Source: Psychrobacter sp. 72-O-c (GTDB taxonomy: Bacteria > Pseudomonadota > Gammaproteobacteria > Pseudomonadales > Moraxellaceae). Taken from it: a stretch of 48,893 nt of DNA. The stretch covers positions 1 through 48,893 of the forward strand of contig NZ_CAJHBI010000026.1 of NCBI RefSeq assembly GCF_904846605.1, given 5' to 3'. Under the pieces are notes generated by a model. It was given only the letters and a program-made list of their open reading frames with translations, made no database searches and had not been told where the DNA came from. Positions 17,557 through 26,738 of the stretch are shown piece after piece; within the stretch, counting starts at the first letter, position 1, and each line of letters starts with the position of its first letter. A program made the position numbers and the translations under genes.

Positions 17557-17618
17557 TTTTTTGTCTAAAATTTGACGGTCGTTCTAATAGAAAGCTCAAA
17601 ATGCTCGCCTGATGCATT

Positions 17619-17648
17619 AAGCCCCCAATTTTGAAGGGCTTTTTTTTG
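17619..17648 (+). terminator. Second terminator downstream of ffs
   Basis: AAGCCC and GGGCTT enclose an 11-nt loop and are followed by eight T residues. It lies about 60 bp after the SRP RNA and before lemA, and probably catches read-through from ffs. Confidence 0.7.
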
Positions 17649-17744
17649 GTCAAGATTTTATCCAATTCTTAAGTTTCACTTATTATTATAGGTTAAAATA
17701 CTATGTATTAGTCGCTGTTAAATTGATCGCTTGGAAACGCTATT

Positions 17745-18341
17745 ATGAAAATGTTCGTTTGGTTCTTTATTGTATTTACCGTGCTGGTGGTTATTGTCGG
17801 AGTGATGATATTCAATAAGCTAGTACGCGCACGTAATCAAGCGAAGAATGGCTTTGCCCAGATAGATGTGCAGCTCAAACGCCGTCATGATTTGATTCCC
17901 AATTTGGTTGAGACTGCCAAGCGTTATTTAACACATGAACAAGAGACGCTCACGCGGGTGACTGAGGCACGTAATCGTGCGCAGAGCTTGCAAGACTCTA
18001 GCCAGCATCAGCCTGAGTCGCTGGAACACATGGCGCTATTTGCGCAAGCAGAAGGTTTGCTTTCAAAAGCGTTGGGTCAGTTTTATGCCGTTGTCGAAGC
18101 CTATCCTGAATTAAAGGCAGACAGTTTAATCAAAGAGCTGATGGATGAGTTGACCAATACCGAAAACCGCATCGGTTTTGCGCGTCAACATTACAATGAT
18201 AGTGTGATGTTTTATAACAATGATCGCGAAGTATTTCCGAATAATTTAGTGAGCACGACGTTTGGTTTTCGTCCGCTAAGCCCTTTAGTATTTGCAGATA
18301 AAGAGACCATTAGCCAAGCGCCCAATGTGAACTTTAATTAA
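17745..18341 (+). CDS. lemA: LemA family protein
   Basis: A 198-residue membrane-anchored protein with one N-terminal transmembrane helix (residues 3-24) and a long helical bundle outside. LemA signatures are present: NQAKNGFAQIDVQLKRRHDLIPNLVE after the membrane segment, AVVEAYPELKAD in the middle, and ENRIGFARQHYNDSV followed by FPNNLV near the C-terminus. The molecular function is unclear in the family. It is directly followed by the M48 peptidase, an association seen in many bacteria that suggests a joint envelope-quality or stress role. Confidence 0.95.
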   Translation: MKMFVWFFIVFTVLVVIVGVMIFNKLVRARNQAKNGFAQIDVQLKRRHDLIPNLVETAKRYLTHEQETLTRVTEARNRAQSLQDSSQHQPESLEHMALFAQAEGLLSKALGQFYAVVEAYPELKADSLIKELMDELTNTENRIGFARQHYNDSVMFYNNDREVFPNNLVSTTFGFRPLSPLVFADKETISQAPNVNFN

Positions 18342-18393
18342 TTGTTAATTAGCTTTGAGGTAGATTTTGACTGGGTTCGGACAAGATAGGCGG

Positions 18394-21333
18394 ATGGATT
18401 TTTTTGGTGAGCAGCGTACCCGTACGTGGCGCAGTTTGTTGCTATATGGTCTGTTTTTACTGATTGTACTGGCGCACATGGCGGTAGCGCTGGGTGTCAT
18501 GGCGCTGTTATTGACGTTATTTATCGGCGGTATCTATTATTGGGTGTTGGTGCTGGTTATTATTTGGACGCTATTTAGCTTTATGGTGGGCAGTTACCTT
18601 GAATATCGGCGTTTAAAAGCGGGTGGACGAGCGATTGCCAAGCGCGTTGGCGCAGTCAGATTGTTTATTGATAGTAGCCAAGAAGCATTAGAGTACAGCC
18701 AAGGCGTGGCGCATCAACACACGCCTGTGTCACCAGTTCGTTATACCTCGCGTCACATTGCGGTACGTGATGAGCGTGATTTTCCGCCAGTTTATCGTCG
18801 TTATTATGAGTTTGCTCAGCAGTTAGCGATTGCTTCAGGGCTGAGTATGCCAATATTGTATGTCATGCCTAACGAGCAAGGCATTAATGGTTTTGTCGCT
18901 GGTCGGCATACACAAGACATGGTATTGGTCGTGACCCAAGGGGCGCTGGATAAGCTGCCTGATGAGGCGCTATATGGACTTATTGGCCATGAATATGGCC
19001 ATATAATGCACGGTGATGCCAAGTTTAACCTGCAATTAATGGTGGTGCTGGCAGGGTTGCAAATATTATATGATTGGAGTGATCCTATCGAGAACTTAAC
19101 TTCTGGGCATAGTCGGCACAGCAGCTATTTTGATAGTATGACCAGTCGACAAGCATCGGTAGCACAAAGAGAAATTGACTCGCAAGCACGCAACACCGAA
19201 TTGAAGACGGCAGATTTTACTACCCATGCCGAATGGGTAAGCTATTGGCAGACCCAGACTCAATTACAGCACTCATCAGCCAAAAGTCAATCGATGTGGC
19301 TACAAAATAAATCAGCGCTTAACCGCAATGCGCCGCGTAGTGTTTGGACGTTATTATTACATGGTTTAAGCTTTTCTAGCATGGCCAGCGCACAGCTGAT
19401 TAAGCACAGCTTTAACCGTGAGCGCGAGCTATTAGCTGATGCAACCAGTATCCAGTTGACACGTTCGCCAGCGATTTTGGAGACCCTAAAAGCCATTCAC
19501 CAAGATTCGCTTGGGTCACGTCTATCAGGTATTGCTGATATCAACGGGCTGAGTCATTTTTTCTTCGCCAGTAGCGGAGCAGATTTGGGTGATGTTTCTT
19601 GGTTTGCTACCCATCCAAGCTTACCTGAGCGCATGAGCGCGATTAATGCCAGCGAATATCAAAATTTTGCGATAAAAATGGCAAAAGAGCAGCAATTGAA
19701 TCAACAAAAAATTAAAGAAATCTACGATCAGCGTCGAAGCGGAACTTGGGGTGAGCTTAAAGGTAATAATAGCCTAAGTAAAAATTTAAACTCAAACTCT
19801 CCCTCATTATCTGACATGTATCAAGAAAAGAGTATATCTGTTGATAACGTTAGTTCTAATGGCTTTGACAGTAAAGTTGACCCCGATACAGGACTTGAAT
19901 TCAGCATAAAGGAAGACACTATCGTTGATGGACGTTTGCAAGTGGTAGCTAGTGCAATTGGCACGCATAAACTATTAAAACCTTGGCAAACAGAGCTTAG
20001 CCCTGATTTGCCAACGGACACGCTAATCTCAGACACAGATATCCAAAACGTATCGCTACCGCATTATGTACTTGATCACAGTCATCATCCGTTAGGCGCG
20101 CAAGCACTGATTGAAGCAGTGCTGTTATGCCATCAAGGACACACACTATCGACGACTGCTGTTTATGATCTTGCTGATATTTGGTGTGGACCGTGTCAAG
20201 CTATTACCGCTATTGACCACAATGCGAATGACGATAGCAGTTATGTCAATCATACCAATCATCTCGAGCCTATTAGTACTAATAATCCTTCTGCTCTCAA
20301 TAGTGAAAATCCTAGCAGCAAGGAAAAGGGCGTATTGCCTCATACCATAGATTATAAGCTACTCGAAACGATTGCTGGGCTTGATCGGCGACTGGATAGC
20401 ACTTTGCTGGCGCTTGCAGTCAAAAGATTGAGTAAGCATGACTTATCTGTAACCACGATAGAACAGCTACACCAACGAAGTCTAAGCAGCCATACTCATA
20501 CCAGTCAACAACACTATCAACAGCAGAAAAACTGCCGCACAATGCTAGTGCGCTATCAGCAAGGGCTTTTTGAGTTATTCAAGGGTCAGATGAGTGCTGA
20601 TTTGACCAAAAATTTAAATGATGCTGATTCTGAAACGTTAGCACAGTATTTACCATCAAAACCTCAGCAGTCGCCGATCTTGTCCTTATGGCAAGCGCTA
20701 CATTTACAGCAGCTGTTACCAGTATTGTCGCAAGTGCTGGGTGATGACGGTTCAACAGAAAATGCCCTATATCAGCAAGTATTACAAGCTGGTGTATCTG
20801 ACATAATTGCCCAGCTTGATCCATCAGGGCAGACGTTTACAGGTCTTGATACCAATCAACAGGCGATGCTGGTTATATTGGCTTATCGCTTAGCAAAAGA
20901 TACTGTAGTAAAAGATAAAGTAGGGCAGACAGCAGGATTTATAGACAATCAATTATTTATAGACAACCATAAATGTTACGTCATAGACTTAAGGCGGCAT
21001 GCGCGTTTGATTGATATTGATTTAAAGACAGTTAGCGATGCAAATTTACAATGGTTGTTATTGACCGCGCAGCATCTCAATAGTATTCAACTATTGGCTA
21101 TTATCACCTTAATTCCGACAACTGATGAAAATCAGCACAAGACGCAGCAGGACAGGGGTCAAATAGCTTATAATGGCGATAGTCATAACTGCTTTAATCA
21201 TAATAATTATCGCCTATGGCTAAGCACATTGCATACCGTGATGTTACACGATACGATAGTCAGTCAAGATGAATTTGACTGCTTAACGGTGTTAGCAGAG
21301 CGCTGGCTTGGCGTGCGGCAACTGTTCGACTGA
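18394..21333 (+). CDS. M48 family membrane metallopeptidase with a long C-terminal region
   Basis: HtpX/Ste24-like zinc peptidase of the inner membrane. Two or more transmembrane segments lie within residues 15-65. The zinc site is HEYGH at 199-203, with third ligand E345 in RERELLADA. The gap between them, about 140 residues, is longer than usual and low in complexity. The C-terminal 500 residues are helical with polar, Asn-rich linkers and resemble no domain I can name; the total of 980 residues exceeds the 600-650 usual for LemA-linked M48 proteins. I chose the ATG at 18394 because relatives begin MDFF; a TTG at 18367 has the better GAGGT ribosome site and would add 9 residues. The gap after lemA is 52 bp from the ATG or 25 bp from the TTG, so the two are likely one operon. 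Confidence 0.88.
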   Translation: MDFFGEQRTRTWRSLLLYGLFLLIVLAHMAVALGVMALLLTLFIGGIYYWVLVLVIIWTLFSFMVGSYLEYRRLKAGGRAIAKRVGAVRLFIDSSQEALEYSQGVAHQHTPVSPVRYTSRHIAVRDERDFPPVYRRYYEFAQQLAIASGLSMPILYVMPNEQGINGFVAGRHTQDMVLVVTQGALDKLPDEALYGLIGHEYGHIMHGDAKFNLQLMVVLAGLQILYDWSDPIENLTSGHSRHSSYFDSMTSRQASVAQREIDSQARNTELKTADFTTHAEWVSYWQTQTQLQHSSAKSQSMWLQNKSALNRNAPRSVWTLLLHGLSFSSMASAQLIKHSFNRERELLADATSIQLTRSPAILETLKAIHQDSLGSRLSGIADINGLSHFFFASSGADLGDVSWFATHPSLPERMSAINASEYQNFAIKMAKEQQLNQQKIKEIYDQRRSGTWGELKGNNSLSKNLNSNSPSLSDMYQEKSISVDNVSSNGFDSKVDPDTGLEFSIKEDTIVDGRLQVVASAIGTHKLLKPWQTELSPDLPTDTLISDTDIQNVSLPHYVLDHSHHPLGAQALIEAVLLCHQGHTLSTTAVYDLADIWCGPCQAITAIDHNANDDSSYVNHTNHLEPISTNNPSALNSENPSSKEKGVLPHTIDYKLLETIAGLDRRLDSTLLALAVKRLSKHDLSVTTIEQLHQRSLSSHTHTSQQHYQQQKNCRTMLVRYQQGLFELFKGQMSADLTKNLNDADSETLAQYLPSKPQQSPILSLWQALHLQQLLPVLSQVLGDDGSTENALYQQVLQAGVSDIIAQLDPSGQTFTGLDTNQQAMLVILAYRLAKDTVVKDKVGQTAGFIDNQLFIDNHKCYVIDLRRHARLIDIDLKTVSDANLQWLLLTAQHLNSIQLLAIITLIPTTDENQHKTQQDRGQIAYNGDSHNCFNHNNYRLWLSTLHTVMLHDTIVSQDEFDCLTVLAERWLGVRQLFD

Positions 21334-21460
21334 TAGTTCCGCTACCCTTAAAACAGTCATCGTGAGCTTGGCTAACCAAAAGTCTCAAATATTTAACTCC
21401 TCACTAGATTATTGGCCCCTTCGCAAATAAGTAGGCCACTAAATAGGACAGTACTAATCC

Positions 21461-22378
21461 ATGAGTGATACCCAAGACCAGCTACTCTTACAGCAGCGCC
21501 ACACGCAACAGCGTCAGATTTTGGCGATGATGGGTATTGAACCATGGGTACAGACAGACTCGCCAACTATTAAAGTTGCGGATATTCCTTCGGCAACCGT
21601 AGATCAACCCGTATCTTCAAACTTATCAGGGCTATCAGGGCTATCAGGGCTATCAGGGCTATCAGGGCTAAGTAGTGAGCGCGCAAGCTTCGAACCTAAA
21701 GAATCTGTGCCAGATACAGCACCTGCTATTGTCGACTATAATGAAGTCGATGCCATTGTTCCTCATATGCCTGATGAGCAAAGCCTCATAAGAGAAAATA
21801 CAGTAACAGAAAGCCCAGCAACGGCTGAATTTGATAACAATACCATTAATGCTCCTGTTGCCCCTAACGCTGAGGTTGTCACGCAAACAGACGTTAAGCC
21901 AACTGTAGAGCAGTTGGTAGCACCACTAGTAGAATCAGCCAAGACCTCTCTAAAACCAAACAGCACTGTTGAAGATAATATTGCTGAAAATAATAATGAC
22001 TACAGCCTGAAGAAGATCGCGCCGTTTGATCTACAGGGTGGGCGCTATGGCAATTGGGTGCTGATGGTTGATATTCAAGCATTGAATAATGACAGTCAAA
22101 AACTATGGCACAATATGAATCAGGCCTTATCACTATCGTGTGAAACGACTTCTTTTCCGATCTGTGAGGGTATGGATACTGCCGAGCTTGCCAATGCCAG
22201 CCTTGCTGGTTATATTTTTAAGATTGGTAGAAGTGAAGAGGTATTGGTTGCGGCATTAACCGAATTGCCTGACGGACTAACGCACCCTAATCTTTCCAGC
22301 GTACCCACGCTTGATGAGATGCTAGCCGATACCCGTCTTAAACGTGATTTGTGGGAGCAGCTATCCAATCAAGCGTAA
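21461..22378 (+). CDS. Hypothetical protein, possibly HolD-like (DNA polymerase III psi)
   Basis: A 305-residue soluble protein with no signal peptide or membrane segment. The N-terminus (QRQILAMMGIEPWV, residues 18-31) resembles the short conserved start of HolD psi subunits, and the last 90 residues, including GYIFKIG and LADTRLKRDLWEQL, look like a conserved C-terminal domain. Between them lies a roughly 130-residue acidic, low-complexity linker that includes five LSG tripeptides (residues 55-69). The HolD suggestion is weak and rests on the short N-terminal likeness only. It follows the M48 gene by 127 bp. Confidence 0.6.
   Translation: MSDTQDQLLLQQRHTQQRQILAMMGIEPWVQTDSPTIKVADIPSATVDQPVSSNLSGLSGLSGLSGLSGLSSERASFEPKESVPDTAPAIVDYNEVDAIVPHMPDEQSLIRENTVTESPATAEFDNNTINAPVAPNAEVVTQTDVKPTVEQLVAPLVESAKTSLKPNSTVEDNIAENNNDYSLKKIAPFDLQGGRYGNWVLMVDIQALNNDSQKLWHNMNQALSLSCETTSFPICEGMDTAELANASLAGYIFKIGRSEEVLVAALTELPDGLTHPNLSSVPTLDEMLADTRLKRDLWEQLSNQA
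21623..21667 (+). repeat. Five tandem 9-bp units encoding LSG
   Basis: The unit is (C/T)TATCAGGG, repeated five times without interruption and otherwise identical. Being a multiple of three, copy-number change by slippage would alter linker length only. Confidence 0.9.
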
Positions 22379-22514
22379 AAGTAGCCAGTATAAAGTCTGT
22401 CGTGTTGCAAGACTGCTTCAATAATGATTAAGTGCTAAAAGTAAGACTGATGTTAAGCGTTTTAAGAAAAACTGCAACGAAACCTATTATTCCATCATGT
22501 TTAGGATACTTATA

Positions 22515-23654
22515 ATGACGACCAAACCCACTATGGCTACAGAAGCGACTCCAAAAGTTGCTCCTCACCGCTTACCTAATTTCAGTGCTGGACCTGCCAC
22601 TATACCTACTGAAGTACTAATGCGTGCTCAAGAGGAGCTGCTTGATTGGCAAGGAAGTGGTATGTCTATAATGGAGATGAGTCATCGCAGTAAAGACTAT
22701 GTGGCCGTCACCCAAAAGGCTGAAACTAAGCTGCGTACACTGATGGAAATTCCTGATAACTATAAGGTACTATTCTTGCAAGGCGGTGCAAGCTTGCAAT
22801 TCTCAGCGATTCCCTTAAACTTATTAAATAGCGGCCGCGGCGACTATCTAACCACAGGCGCTTGGTCAAGTAAGGCAATCAAAGAAGCTCAGCGCTATTC
22901 AGCGCTCGGCCTTGGTGAAATCAATTTAGTCGCGACAGGCAAAGATAGTAACTTTACTGATGTCCCTGCGCAAAGTGATTGGAATATCAGCGACGATGCT
23001 GCCTATTTCCATTATTGCGCTAATGAAACCATTCATGGTCTACAAATATTTGAGCCACCACAAGTCAATGCGCCGCTCATTGTTGATATGTCGTCGTCTA
23101 TTTTGTCGCAACCTATAGATGTGTCTAAATTCGGAATGATTTATGCTGGTGCGCAAAAGAACATTGGCCCTGCTGGTTTAGTCATTGTCATTATTCGTGA
23201 CGATTTATTAGGACAAGCAAGCGAGTGGTGTCCAATGCTGCTTAACTATGAGCATCAAGCAGAGAAGGAGTCGATGTCTAATACGCCCGCGACTTACTCT
23301 TGGTATTTAGCCGGATTGGTTTTTGACTGGTTAGAGGAACAAGGCGGGATTGCTGCGATTGGTGAAATCAATCAACAAAAAGCTGCATTATTGTATGAGA
23401 CGATCGACAACAGCGCATTTTATAGTAATCCGGTCGCGCATAAGCATCGCTCTATCATGAATGTGCCGTTTACCTTAGCAGACAGCAGCCTTGATAAAGT
23501 ATTTTTAGAGCAATCAGAAAAAGCTGGATTACTTAATTTAAAAGGCCATCGTGATGTTGGTGGTATGCGCGCTAGTATTTACAATGCTATTCCGCTTGAA
23601 TGGGTACAGCTGTTGGTAGACTTTATGAAAGACTTTGAAAAGCAGCATGGTTAA
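22515..23654 (+). CDS. serC: Phosphoserine aminotransferase
   Basis: PLP enzyme of fold type I that converts 3-phosphohydroxypyruvate to phosphoserine and also serves in pyridoxal phosphate synthesis. Evidence: NFSAGPATIPTEVL near the N-terminus, LFLQGGASLQFS for phosphate and cofactor binding, the Schiff-base lysine at about residue 215 in AGAQKNIGPAG, and the C-terminal GGMRASIYNA. The start at 22515 has an AGGA site 9 bp upstream. An ATG at 22497 would add six residues but lacks a ribosome site. About 379 residues, versus 360 in E. coli, with a slightly extended N-terminus. It stands alone and ends at a terminator. Confidence 0.96.
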   Translation: MTTKPTMATEATPKVAPHRLPNFSAGPATIPTEVLMRAQEELLDWQGSGMSIMEMSHRSKDYVAVTQKAETKLRTLMEIPDNYKVLFLQGGASLQFSAIPLNLLNSGRGDYLTTGAWSSKAIKEAQRYSALGLGEINLVATGKDSNFTDVPAQSDWNISDDAAYFHYCANETIHGLQIFEPPQVNAPLIVDMSSSILSQPIDVSKFGMIYAGAQKNIGPAGLVIVIIRDDLLGQASEWCPMLLNYEHQAEKESMSNTPATYSWYLAGLVFDWLEEQGGIAAIGEINQQKAALLYETIDNSAFYSNPVAHKHRSIMNVPFTLADSSLDKVFLEQSEKAGLLNLKGHRDVGGMRASIYNAIPLEWVQLLVDFMKDFEKQHG

Positions 23655-23711
23655 ACGCCTCGATGTTTTATAAATCATCGTTTTTTGGTACTATTTAAAT
23701 ACTAAAAGGAG

Positions 23712-23741
23712 GGCGCAACTGATACTGGTTGCGCCTTTTTT
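23712..23741 (+). terminator. Rho-independent terminator after serC
   Basis: GGCGCAAC pairs with GTTGCGCC around an 8-nt loop, followed by six to seven T residues. It lies 58 bp after the serC stop. Confidence 0.85.
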
Positions 23742-23905
23742 AATTGGGGTAGGTGCCCCCGTGCTCTAAGAATAAGTCATTTGCCATACTCACCTTCGCA
23801 AACGATTAGGTTAAAAAAGCTAAGTTTGTTATGATAAAATTTTGTAGTTTGGTAATATAGCCAAATATATAGAATGATTGTAGTGCCTATAATGATAAAA
23901 ACACT

Positions 23906-25738
23906 ATGTTAAAAAAATCCATCCTGCCTATTTTTTTACTGGGTATAGCTATCCACTCGATGCCTGTTAGCATTGCCGCGCCCATTACTACTTCAGCGCT
24001 CGGACATAACAGCACCGCTGCGTATATTGACGCGCCTTTTATGCCTTATGCCAATCCAGATGCCCCAACTGGCGGTACGTTATCCTTGGATGCGCGCGGT
24101 ACCTTTAATAGCGCCAATCAGTGGATGACCACTGGTGTGGCGATGATTGGGACCAATTATCTCTATGATACTTTGATGACCGGATCTTTAAACGAAGCCT
24201 TTACTATGTATCCGCAGCTGGCAAGTGGCGTCACCTATGACCCTGATGATAGCAGCTGGATTATTTACCATATCAATCCTGCTGCCCGTTTTTGGGATGG
24301 CACACCGGTCACAAGCGCTGATGTTAAAGCCACTTATGAAGCGTTACTAACCAAAGGGCCGATGTATATACGCAGCTATTTGGGTGACATTAAAGAAGTG
24401 CAAGCCCTTGATAAGCAGCAAGTAAAGTTTATCTTTGCTTCCGGTGATAATAAAGAGATTCTACTTACCGTCGGGCAGTTTCCTATCTTTGCCAAAACCT
24501 CTATTGATGAAAGTTTTGAAAAGATTAGCCTAACGCCATTGATGGGCAGTGGGCCTTATAAGTTAGGACGAGTGGATGCTGGGCGCTCAGTAAGCTATGT
24601 GCGTGACCCCAATTATTGGGGACGTCATTTGATGGTGAATCGCGGTCGTTATAATTTTGATATGATTAAGTTTGTTTATTATCAAAGTGATGAGATTGCC
24701 TTTGAAGGTTTTAAGTCAGGTCAATACCGCTTTCGCCCCGAAAATAAAGCCTCTAACTGGGCGACTGGTTACAATTTCCCAGCGGTAACAGCCGGAATGA
24801 TTAATAAAGAAGCGATAACCAGCCAAAATCCAGTACCTATGCAAGCGCTGATTATGAATATGCGGCGGCCTATTTTTCAAGATATTCGTGTCCGCCAAGC
24901 CCTAACAGCCGCGTACGATTTTGAGTGGATGAATAAGACACTATTCCACGGTCAATATGAGCGTTTACAAAGCTTCTTTCACGGCTCAGAACTGGCAGCA
25001 ACCGGCAGGCCATCAACCGCTGAAATGCAAATATTAACGCCTTTATTATCTGAGCTTGAGCCTATTCAGCGTCAAGCCGTGTTAGATGAATGGCAAATGC
25101 CGACCAGTGATGGGGGTGGTTTTAATCGTGAAGGGCTATTAAAGGCGCGTAAGCTACTGTTAAATGCTGGATTTTATTACGACGATATGATGCTATATCA
25201 GCCCGATGGCAAGCTGGCGCAGATAGAGCTATTAATGACAGGCGATACTATGGGGCGTGTGCTGCTTCCTTATATCCGTAACTTAAAGCGCTTGGGGTTT
25301 GATGCGACATTACGCCAAGTTGATGGTCCACAATATTATGAACGTATGCGTAGTTATGACTATGATATGACCGTTGATGTGTTTGCTCAGAGTCTCTCAC
25401 CTGGCGCGGAGCAAGCGGCGTTTTGGGGTAGCGCTGCTGCAGATGAGGTGGGCAACCATAATACGATTGGTATTAAAAATGCCGCCATTGACAGGGTAGT
25501 AGAGGCGCTTGGTAATGCTGAGAGCCGTGAAGAGATTGTCTTATATACCCAAGTGCTCGATCGTCTGCTACGTGCTGGGCATTACTTAGTCCCCTTATAT
25601 GGTAAGTCAGAGACCAACGTAGCCTACTGGAATCAATATCGGCATGCAGACAAGCTGCCAACCAATGCGGTTGGGATTGACTACTGGTGGGTTGATAAAC
25701 AGGCAGAGGCACGTGTCAATAAGTATTTAGGTCAATAA
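23906..25738 (+). CDS. yejA: Peptide ABC transporter periplasmic binding protein (YejA-like)
   Basis: A 610-residue solute-binding protein of SBP family 5. The signal peptide (residues 1 to about 24, ending SIA/A) directs it to the periplasm. The segment APFMPYANPDAPTGGTLSLDARGTFNS is typical of YejA, as are ARFWDGTPVTSADVK, MGSGPYKL and the C-terminal LVPLYGKSETNVAYW. YejABEF imports oligopeptides, including microcin C in E. coli. It heads the yej locus, but gloB lies between it and yejB. Confidence 0.92.
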   Translation: MLKKSILPIFLLGIAIHSMPVSIAAPITTSALGHNSTAAYIDAPFMPYANPDAPTGGTLSLDARGTFNSANQWMTTGVAMIGTNYLYDTLMTGSLNEAFTMYPQLASGVTYDPDDSSWIIYHINPAARFWDGTPVTSADVKATYEALLTKGPMYIRSYLGDIKEVQALDKQQVKFIFASGDNKEILLTVGQFPIFAKTSIDESFEKISLTPLMGSGPYKLGRVDAGRSVSYVRDPNYWGRHLMVNRGRYNFDMIKFVYYQSDEIAFEGFKSGQYRFRPENKASNWATGYNFPAVTAGMINKEAITSQNPVPMQALIMNMRRPIFQDIRVRQALTAAYDFEWMNKTLFHGQYERLQSFFHGSELAATGRPSTAEMQILTPLLSELEPIQRQAVLDEWQMPTSDGGGFNREGLLKARKLLLNAGFYYDDMMLYQPDGKLAQIELLMTGDTMGRVLLPYIRNLKRLGFDATLRQVDGPQYYERMRSYDYDMTVDVFAQSLSPGAEQAAFWGSAAADEVGNHNTIGIKNAAIDRVVEALGNAESREEIVLYTQVLDRLLRAGHYLVPLYGKSETNVAYWNQYRHADKLPTNAVGIDYWWVDKQAEARVNKYLGQ

Positions 25739-25843
25739 GCTTGCGCGGTTAAGTTTCTTATATGAATATAAAGACAACCTTTAATAAATAAAGCCTCTAA
25801 TAATATAGCTTTCAATAAAGATAATTTCTAATAAGGATTCAGT

Positions 25844-26623
25844 ATGAGTATTCAAATTCATCCCATTAAAGCATTTAATGACAATTATATTTGGACATTG
25901 ATTAACGACAGTAATAAGCAAGCCATCGTCATTGATCCCGGTCAGGCAGCGCCAGTCATCGAATATCTAGAAGCACAGGAGCTAGATTTGATAGCGATTT
26001 GGACGACTCATCATCATTACGATCATACTGGTGGCGTGGCTGAGCTACAAGAGCACTTCCCAATGACCCATCTTGTCGCACATAGTGAACACACTGTCGA
26101 TGAAGACCAGACTATTAAAGACGGTAGTACTGTTAGCGCTTGGGGCTGTTCAGCACAAGTATGGGACGTTTCAGGGCATACTGCTAGCCACATGGCCTAT
26201 ATTTTAGATGTTGACGGGCAGAAGCATTGCTTTTGCGGTGACACGCTATTTAGTGGCGGCTGTGGTCGAGTCTTTACCGGTACTATCGAGCAGTTATATG
26301 CCAGCTTTAAGCGCTTGAATGGCCTGCCAGCTGACGCACTATATTATCCGGCGCATGAGTACACCGCTAGTAATCTGCGTTTTGGTCTGTCTATCGAGCC
26401 GAACAATGCAGCCATGCAGCACACGTTGTTGCAAGCAGAAGAAAAGACGTCGAAAGGTATCCCAACATTGCCAGTAACGGTAGAGCATGAGCGAGCAGTA
26501 AATGTGTTCCTGCGCGCGGATGAACCTACTGTAATAGCTGGGGTCGAGGCCAAGATGAAACTTGATGATGATAAACCACTAACGGTGTTTGCAGCTTTAC
26601 GCGAGCTAAAAAACAACTTCTAA
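25844..26623 (+). CDS. gloB: Hydroxyacylglutathione hydrolase (glyoxalase II)
   Basis: Metallo-beta-lactamase-fold enzyme that hydrolyses S-lactoylglutathione to D-lactate and glutathione, the last step of methylglyoxal detoxification. The metal motif HHHYDH is at residues 56-61 (H56, H58, D60, H61), H113 lies in SGHTASH, and the CGDTLFSGGCGR motif contributes the bridging Asp. The C-terminal HAGH_C helices include YYPAHEYTASNLRF. The length of 259 is typical. It sits between yejA and yejB with gaps of 105 and 115 bp, an unusual position. A VOC-family gene at 45966 is the only other glyoxalase-like gene here. Confidence 0.96.
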   Translation: MSIQIHPIKAFNDNYIWTLINDSNKQAIVIDPGQAAPVIEYLEAQELDLIAIWTTHHHYDHTGGVAELQEHFPMTHLVAHSEHTVDEDQTIKDGSTVSAWGCSAQVWDVSGHTASHMAYILDVDGQKHCFCGDTLFSGGCGRVFTGTIEQLYASFKRLNGLPADALYYPAHEYTASNLRFGLSIEPNNAAMQHTLLQAEEKTSKGIPTLPVTVEHERAVNVFLRADEPTVIAGVEAKMKLDDDKPLTVFAALRELKNNF

Positions 26624-26738
26624 AGTTTGTTTTAAAGTGCAGTTCTAAAAATTAACACTGTCGTATTTACTTATCGTTGGCTTTGTTTGCTATTACTCTT
26701 GATTACTGTTGTTTCTCCTTATTTAGGAAGTCGTCACT

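Noticed and set aside
17557..17648. A second small RNA between ffs and lemA
   Set aside because: The stretch is short and lacks its own promoter; the hairpin is sufficiently explained as a back-up terminator.
21623..21667. Short repeat as a CRISPR or integration site
   Set aside because: It is a simple in-frame codon repeat within an intact coding sequence.
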